Positions 5,837-7,496 of a stretch of DNA of 7,496 nucleotides are shown piece after piece (position 1 is the stretch's first letter; each line of letters starts with the position of its first letter). The translations under genes and the position numbers were made by a program. The notes beneath the pieces were generated by a model that saw only the letters and a program-made list of their open reading frames with translations, did no database searches and had not been told where the DNA came from. The stretch covers positions 1 through 7,496 of the forward strand of contig CAKMMH010000082.1 in assembly GCA_927798255.1 (NCBI GenBank). The letters are read 5' to 3'. Origin of the DNA: an uncultured bacterium (GTDB taxonomy: Bacteria; Bdellovibrionota_C; UBA2361; CAKMMH01).

Positions 5837-6040
5837 CTAACTTTTAGAGAACAAAATTGTATTTTTAATATGCTCTGCTTCATCAAAGAGAGCATCATAA
5901 ATTTGTCTTGGAGAATATCCTAATAATTCAAGTGCTTGTACAGTAAATCTAACAACTTCTTCTTTAGTTGGGTTTTGTACTTGAGTTTCCAACATGTCTC
6001 CATAAGAATTATTTACTGACGCTTCAAAAAAATCTACCAT
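5837..6040 (-). CDS. Small hypothetical protein upstream of the Ro60-like gene (67 aa)
   Basis: Start chosen at ATG (MVDFFEASVNNSYGDML), 2 nt after the stop of the preceding 49-codon gene; a TTG five codons earlier would overlap that gene. The central part (TKEEVVRFTVQALELLGYSPRQIYDAL) looks like two or three amphipathic helices with a turn at GYSP, compatible with a small helical DNA- or protein-binding fold, but no family is recognised. It ends 5 nt before the Ro60-like ATG, so the two are translated from one mRNA. A role as partner or regulator of the Ro60 particle is possible from context only. Confidence 0.7.
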   Translation of the reverse strand: MVDFFEASVNNSYGDMLETQVQNPTKEEVVRFTVQALELLGYSPRQIYDALFDEAEHIKNTILFSKS

Positions 6041-6042
6041 AA

Positions 6043-6192
6043 TTAATATTCCCAATTAAAATGTTTATTATATAAAGGATTAATTGAATTTTCTTCTGTA
6101 ATTGATCTTGATGTTAAAACTTTTTGTTTAAGAATTTCTTCTTTACTTTTTTTAAAGTTTTTGTTTTCGCGATGTCTTATTACTCTTTTCAT
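6043..6192 (-). CDS. Small basic hypothetical protein, first gene of the Ro60 operon (49 aa)
   Basis: The frame is open a further 13 codons upstream, but that start (6231) lies inside the tRNA-Lys terminator hairpin. The ATG giving MKRVIRHRENKNFKK is therefore preferred; it follows the terminator's T-run by about 12 nt. The product is strongly basic in its first 25 residues (Arg, Lys, His) and neutral after that, which could suit RNA binding. It is followed after 2 nt by the 67-codon gene. No family recognised. Confidence 0.55.
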   Translation of the reverse strand: MKRVIRHRENKNFKKSKEEILKQKVLTSRSITEENSINPLYNKHFNWEY

Positions 6193-6202
6193 ATTAATTT
6201 TG

Positions 6203-6255
6203 ATAAAAAATAGACTCCAGACATATTTCACGATTACTCACGATAGTCCAGAGTC
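6203..6255 (-). terminator. Rho-independent terminator after tRNA-Lys
   Basis: A 10-bp stem (6246-6255 with 6213-6222, GACTCTGGAC with GTCTGGAGTC) lies 8 nt after the tRNA-Lys 3' end and is followed by TATTTTTTATC. Two of the ten pairs are G-U and exist only in the minus-strand RNA, which fixes the strand. The 23-nt loop holds the direct repeat ATCGTGA. It should end the tRNA/RNA transcript and separate it from the Ro60 operon, implying a promoter for that operon close by. Confidence 0.65.
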
Positions 6256-6263
6256 ATTAAATG

Positions 6264-6336
6264 TGATCCCGACGAGGTTCGAACTCGTGACCCTATCCTT
6301 AAAAGGGATATGCTCTACCAACTGAGCTACGGAATC
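6264..6336 (-). tRNA. tRNA-Lys(TTT)
   Basis: Cloverleaf with acceptor GATTCCG/CGGGATC (one G-U), D arm GCTC-AGTTGGTA-GAGC, anticodon stem TATCC/GGATA with loop CTTTTAA (anticodon TTT), and T arm ACGAG-TTCGAAC-CTCGT. Discriminator A, no CCA. Its first two bases overlap the stop codon of the 54-codon gene upstream. Confidence 0.96.
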
Positions 6337-6499
6337 AATAATAATAGCGTCTATTAGTTATTCTAATTGTCCATAACAGCCAACCTATATGAATACTCCA
6401 TCCAACTTCTTTCATATAATCATAACTTAGTTGAGGAAGTATTTCTATATGTTTGTAGTTTTTAGCTACGGTAAACAGTAGTTTGCAATATAATTTCAT
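6335..6499 (-). CDS. Small hypothetical protein (54 aa) overlapping tRNA-Lys
   Basis: The frame runs from ATG (MKLYCKLLFTVAKNYKHIEI) to a TGA whose first two... bases reach into the 5' end of tRNA-Lys. The sequence is aromatic-rich, with a hydrophobic C-terminal stretch (WSIHIGWLLWTIRI, about residues 34-47) that may be one membrane helix, ending in NRRYYY. It fills the whole gap between tRNA-Glu and tRNA-Lys, which supports it as a real gene. The stop and tRNA overlap by two bases means translation termination and tRNA 5' processing touch. Family unknown. Confidence 0.6.
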   Translation of the reverse strand: MKLYCKLLFTVAKNYKHIEILPQLSYDYMKEVGWSIHIGWLLWTIRITNRRYYY

Positions 6500-6515
6500 A
6501 ATTTAATATTTTTAG

Positions 6516-6587
6516 TAGTCTATAGCGGATTCGAACCGCTGTTTATAGATCGAAAATCTATTGTCCTAACCTCTAGACGAATAGACT
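6516..6587 (-). tRNA. tRNA-Glu(TTC)
   Basis: Cloverleaf with acceptor AGTCTAT/ATAGACT, D arm GTCTAGAGGTTAGGAC typical of Glu, anticodon stem ATAGA/TCTAT with loop TTTTCGA (anticodon TTC), and T arm AGCGG-TTCGAAT-CCGCT. Discriminator A, no CCA. Confidence 0.96.
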
Positions 6588-6592
6588 AAAAT

Positions 6593-6726
6593 GGTGGAGA
6601 TTTACAGCTAAGCATAGCTGTCTGACGTCACGTACTCCACCTTCCAGCTCATGCTCTGGACGCCTGTTCGAGATTGTTGCCATATCCAACAGGTTTCACC
6701 CTTCTACGTTGGGCAACTCAGGTGAA
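6593..6726 (-). ncRNA. Multi-hairpin RNA V with complementary (kissing) loops
   Basis: Four helices follow one another on the minus strand between the nested tRNA unit and tRNA-Glu. H1 is TTCACC/GGTGAA (6721-6726/6695-6700), and after a single A comes H2, CCTGTT/AACAGG (6688-6693/6663-6668). H3 is CCAG/CTGG. H4 is a 7-bp outer stem GGTGGAG/CTCCACC (6635-6641/6593-6599) holding an inner 7-bp hairpin ACAGCTA-TGCT-TAGCTGT. The H1 loop contains GTTGCC and the H2 loop contains its complement GGCAAC, so the two could form a 6-bp kissing complex. There is no T loop, so it is not a tRNA, although the H4 outer stem followed by TA recalls an acceptor stem. No known RNA family matches by eye. Confidence 0.55.
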
Positions 6727-6731
6727 TGGGG

Positions 6732-6932
6732 AAGCTCCACTCAGATTCGAACTGAGGTTTCAAGATTTATGAATATTTTAATCGTGCTGCAACAATTTGA
6801 GCCTCCTGTAGGATTCGAACCTACGTTGCGCCGAAGCATCTTGATTACAAGTCAAGTGGAGTCGACCACTGTCCCAAGAAGGCATTTCAATATTCATAAA
6901 ACTAATAGTTTAACCAACTAACTTATGGAGCC
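6732..6932 (-). ncRNA. Outer tRNA-shaped gene interrupted in its anticodon arm by a complete tRNA
   Basis: The 5' part (6932-6906) reads as acceptor GGCTCCA, TA, and a perfect D arm AGTT-AGTTGGTTA-AACT, followed by A26. The 3' part (6756-6733) has a perfect T arm CTCAG-TTCGAAT-CTGAG and acceptor strand TGGAGCT. Where the anticodon arm should be, the two parts instead carry TTTATGAATATT (5') and AATATTCATAAA (3'). These pair over 12 bp, extended outward past a mismatch by two further pairs. Inside that helix lies tRNA gene 6800-6883 plus linkers. The result is a tRNA body whose anticodon arm has grown into a long helix capped by another tRNA. There is no anticodon loop of its own, so it should not decode as it stands. 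It may be a precursor, an insertion product or a functional tandem mimic. Confidence 0.6.
6800..6883 (-). tRNA. Nested tRNA, anticodon TGT (Thr) but with a long variable arm
   Basis: Acceptor GCCTTCT/AGGAGGC (one G-U), a 3-bp D stem around AGTGGTCGA, an anticodon stem CTTGA/TCAAG of five perfect pairs with loop CTTGTAA (anticodon TGT), a 15-nt variable region with a possible short hairpin around TTCG, and a T arm GTAGG-TTCGAAT-CCTAC. Discriminator T, no CCA. The long variable arm and weak D stem are class II features (Ser, Leu, Tyr), whereas TGT is Thr. A one-base shift would give GTA (Tyr) but breaks the stem. Identity is therefore uncertain. Confidence 0.85.
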
Positions 6933-7017
6933 TTAATTAAAGAAGTAAAGTTTATAGAGAATATTTATAATAATTTTTAGCGACTAAACTTTCTTTATTA
7001 TTAACGAGTAATTTTCA

Positions 7018-7041
7018 ATATTAACCGAAATATTAACCGAA
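7018..7041. repeat. Tandem pair of a 12-bp repeat (ATATTAACCGAA)
   Basis: Two perfect head-to-tail copies of ATATTAACCGAA lie directly against, and share three bases with, the first 23-nt repeat. Only this copy of the 23-nt repeat has them. It could be a binding site or replication slippage. Confidence 0.7.
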
Positions 7042-7061
7042 GTATCTCTATAATGACTATC
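7039..7061 (-). repeat. 23-nt repeat, copy A
   Basis: Shares 22 of 23 bases with copy B. Read on the plus strand it begins GAAGTATC and ends TGACTATC. It lies 9 nt past the 3' end of tRNA-Asp and about 106 nt before the interrupted tRNA. Its position between RNA genes suggests a promoter or RNA-processing element. The strand is assumed from the RNA genes. Confidence 0.75.
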
Positions 7062-7069
7062 TTTAAAAG

Positions 7070-7141
7070 CGGTCTATGAGGGAATCAAACCCTCCTCTTG
7101 GCATAGACAGTGCCACATCCTAATCGCTGAACGAATAGACC
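7070..7141 (-). tRNA. tRNA-Asp(GTC)
   Basis: Acceptor GGTCTAT/ATAGACC with discriminator G as expected for Asp, D arm GTTC-AGCGATTA-GGAT with wobble pairs, anticodon stem TGGCA/TGCCA with loop CTGTCTA (anticodon GTC), and T arm GAGGG-TTTGATT-CCCTC. No CCA. Confidence 0.95.
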
Positions 7142-7201
7142 ATAAAAGGAAGTAAATATACAGGGATTTAAAAATATGTTTATAAAAGTGTTTAAAATCA
7201 A

Positions 7202-7224
7202 GAAGTATCCCTATAATGACTATC
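7202..7224 (-). repeat. 23-nt repeat, copy B
   Basis: One mismatch from copy A. It lies 60 nt before the 5' end of tRNA-Asp and 13 nt past the 3' hairpin of RNA VI, so as with copy A it separates two RNA genes. Confidence 0.75.
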
Positions 7225-7236
7225 CCTAGAAAAGTG

Positions 7237-7380
7237 ACTTACTTACAGTTCTTATGGGATGTAAGTAAGTTCTGTTATGAGTTAGTAAGAGAAGACGAAC
7301 AGAGATATGCCAAATATGAATTTGGTGGTTTATGATGAAGTTTTCCTTCTCCACTAGACCAGCTAGCTTCTAAAACAACA
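7237..7380 (-). ncRNA. Structured RNA VI between two repeat copies
   Basis: No open frame. On the minus strand it holds CCAAAT-TCAT-ATTTGG (7310-7325), then TCTGTT/AACAGA (7271-7276/7298-7303) around a pyrimidine-rich loop. The 3' end is a 10-bp hairpin ACTTACTTAC with GTAAGTAAGT (7261-7270/7237-7246, 14-nt loop). The 5' part has GTGG/CCAC around GAAG/CTTC. The succession of clean helices and its setting between repeats B and C suggest a small RNA gene. The 5' end is not defined, and no T-run follows the last hairpin. Confidence 0.45.
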
Positions 7381-7402
7381 ATATTCAAATAATAATGTAC
7401 AC

Positions 7403-7425
7403 GAAGTATCTCTAGTTCTGACTAC
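7403..7425 (-). repeat. 23-nt repeat, copy C (diverged)
   Basis: Keeps the first 12 bases of copy A (GAAGTATCTCTA) and the GACTA near the end, but the middle TAAT is replaced by GTTCT. It lies upstream of RNA VI and 12 nt past the stop of the right-edge gene. The conserved ends are therefore the likely functional part. Confidence 0.6.
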
Positions 7426-7436
7426 TTACTATATAT

Positions 7437-7496
7437 TTATAATTCCTTTACATTTTCTTTAAAAATGTCAGCAATTATAGACAAATTCATTTCAAT
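7437..7496 (-). CDS. C-terminal end of a hypothetical protein (cut by window edge)
   Basis: An open frame enters from the right edge and ends in TAA. The last residues read IEMNLSIIADIFKENVKEL. It may start outside the window or at the internal ATG, which would leave only a 17-residue peptide. Nothing can be said of its function. Confidence 0.4.
   Translation of the reverse strand: MEMNLSIIADIFKENVKEL

Larger units (their letters stand above)
6933..7069. other. AT-rich spacer with an 8-bp inverted repeat
   Basis: No gene is seen. AAAGTTTA (6947-6954) and TAAACTTT (6985-6992) form a perfect inverted repeat with a 30-nt loop just upstream of the interrupted tRNA. The right end holds the tandem 12-bp repeat and a copy of the 23-nt repeat. 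It may contain the promoter or processing signals for the RNA genes to its left. Confidence 0.4.

Noticed and set aside
6040..6055. TTG start five codons upstream of the 67-codon gene
   Set aside because: It would overlap the previous gene; the ATG 2 nt after that gene's stop fits the operon pattern.
6435..6457. A fourth possible copy of the 23-nt repeat (begins GAAGTATTTCTATATG)
   Set aside because: It lies inside the 54-codon gene and loses the conserved second half, so it is probably coincidence.
6709..6921. Plus-strand 70-codon frame
   Set aside because: It crosses three tRNA-type T arms and reads the complement of TTCGAAT motifs (e.g. FEPPVGFEPTL), a common artefact of translating antisense tRNA genes.
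1..7496. Alternative genetic code (stop reassignment as in some gut phages)
   Set aside because: TAA, TAG and TGA each end well-packed genes (for example TAG at 5837 and TGA at 4209), with the next start immediately after.
1..7496. CRISPR array or insertion sequence
   Set aside because: No evenly spaced direct repeats with unique spacers and no transposase or terminal inverted repeats are seen. The three 23-nt repeats are far apart and enclose RNA genes.

Overview
This window looks like part of a tailed-phage (or other mobile-element) genome that infects a member of the Bacteroidota. The evidence is low GC, dense and very small genes all on the minus strand, tRNA genes scattered between coding genes, almost no Shine-Dalgarno signals, and a secreted protein whose signal peptide ends in the Bacteroidota-typical 'NAQ'. 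TAA, TAG and TGA all act as stops, so the standard bacterial code fits. The phage assignment is inference: no structural phage gene is inside the window.

Transcription runs from the right edge to the left edge. At the right (6590-7496) is an RNA-rich zone. It holds the end of a coding gene, three copies of a 23-nt repeat, a structured RNA, tRNA-Asp, a tRNA-shaped gene whose anticodon arm is a long helix with a complete second tRNA inside it, and a multi-hairpin RNA with complementary loops. Then come tRNA-Glu, a 54-codon gene, tRNA-Lys and a terminator.

The middle (3660-6192) is a three-gene operon ending in a 540-residue TROVE/vWA protein of the Ro60/Rsr family. It is visibly richer in GC than its neighbours. 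It is followed by about 540 nt without any coding gene but full of RNA secondary structure, including one domain that folds like a tRNA cloverleaf on top of a long irregular stem. That is the expected place and shape of a bacterial Y RNA.

The left half holds tRNA-Arg(TCT), an odd tRNA-like gene, a secreted small protein, a membrane-anchored coiled-coil protein, tRNA-Gln, an AAA+ ATPase and tRNA-Arg(CCT). It ends with a chain of five stop/start-coupled or near-touching genes headed by a PI-PLC-like phosphodiesterase and cut by the left edge.

The main idea to test is that this element carries its own Ro60 ribonucleoprotein system: a Ro60-like ring protein, adjacent Y-like RNAs with tRNA mimicry, and a nearby set of unusual tRNA-derived RNAs that could be its partners or clients. 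The protein call is firm. The RNA calls rest on pairing read by eye.
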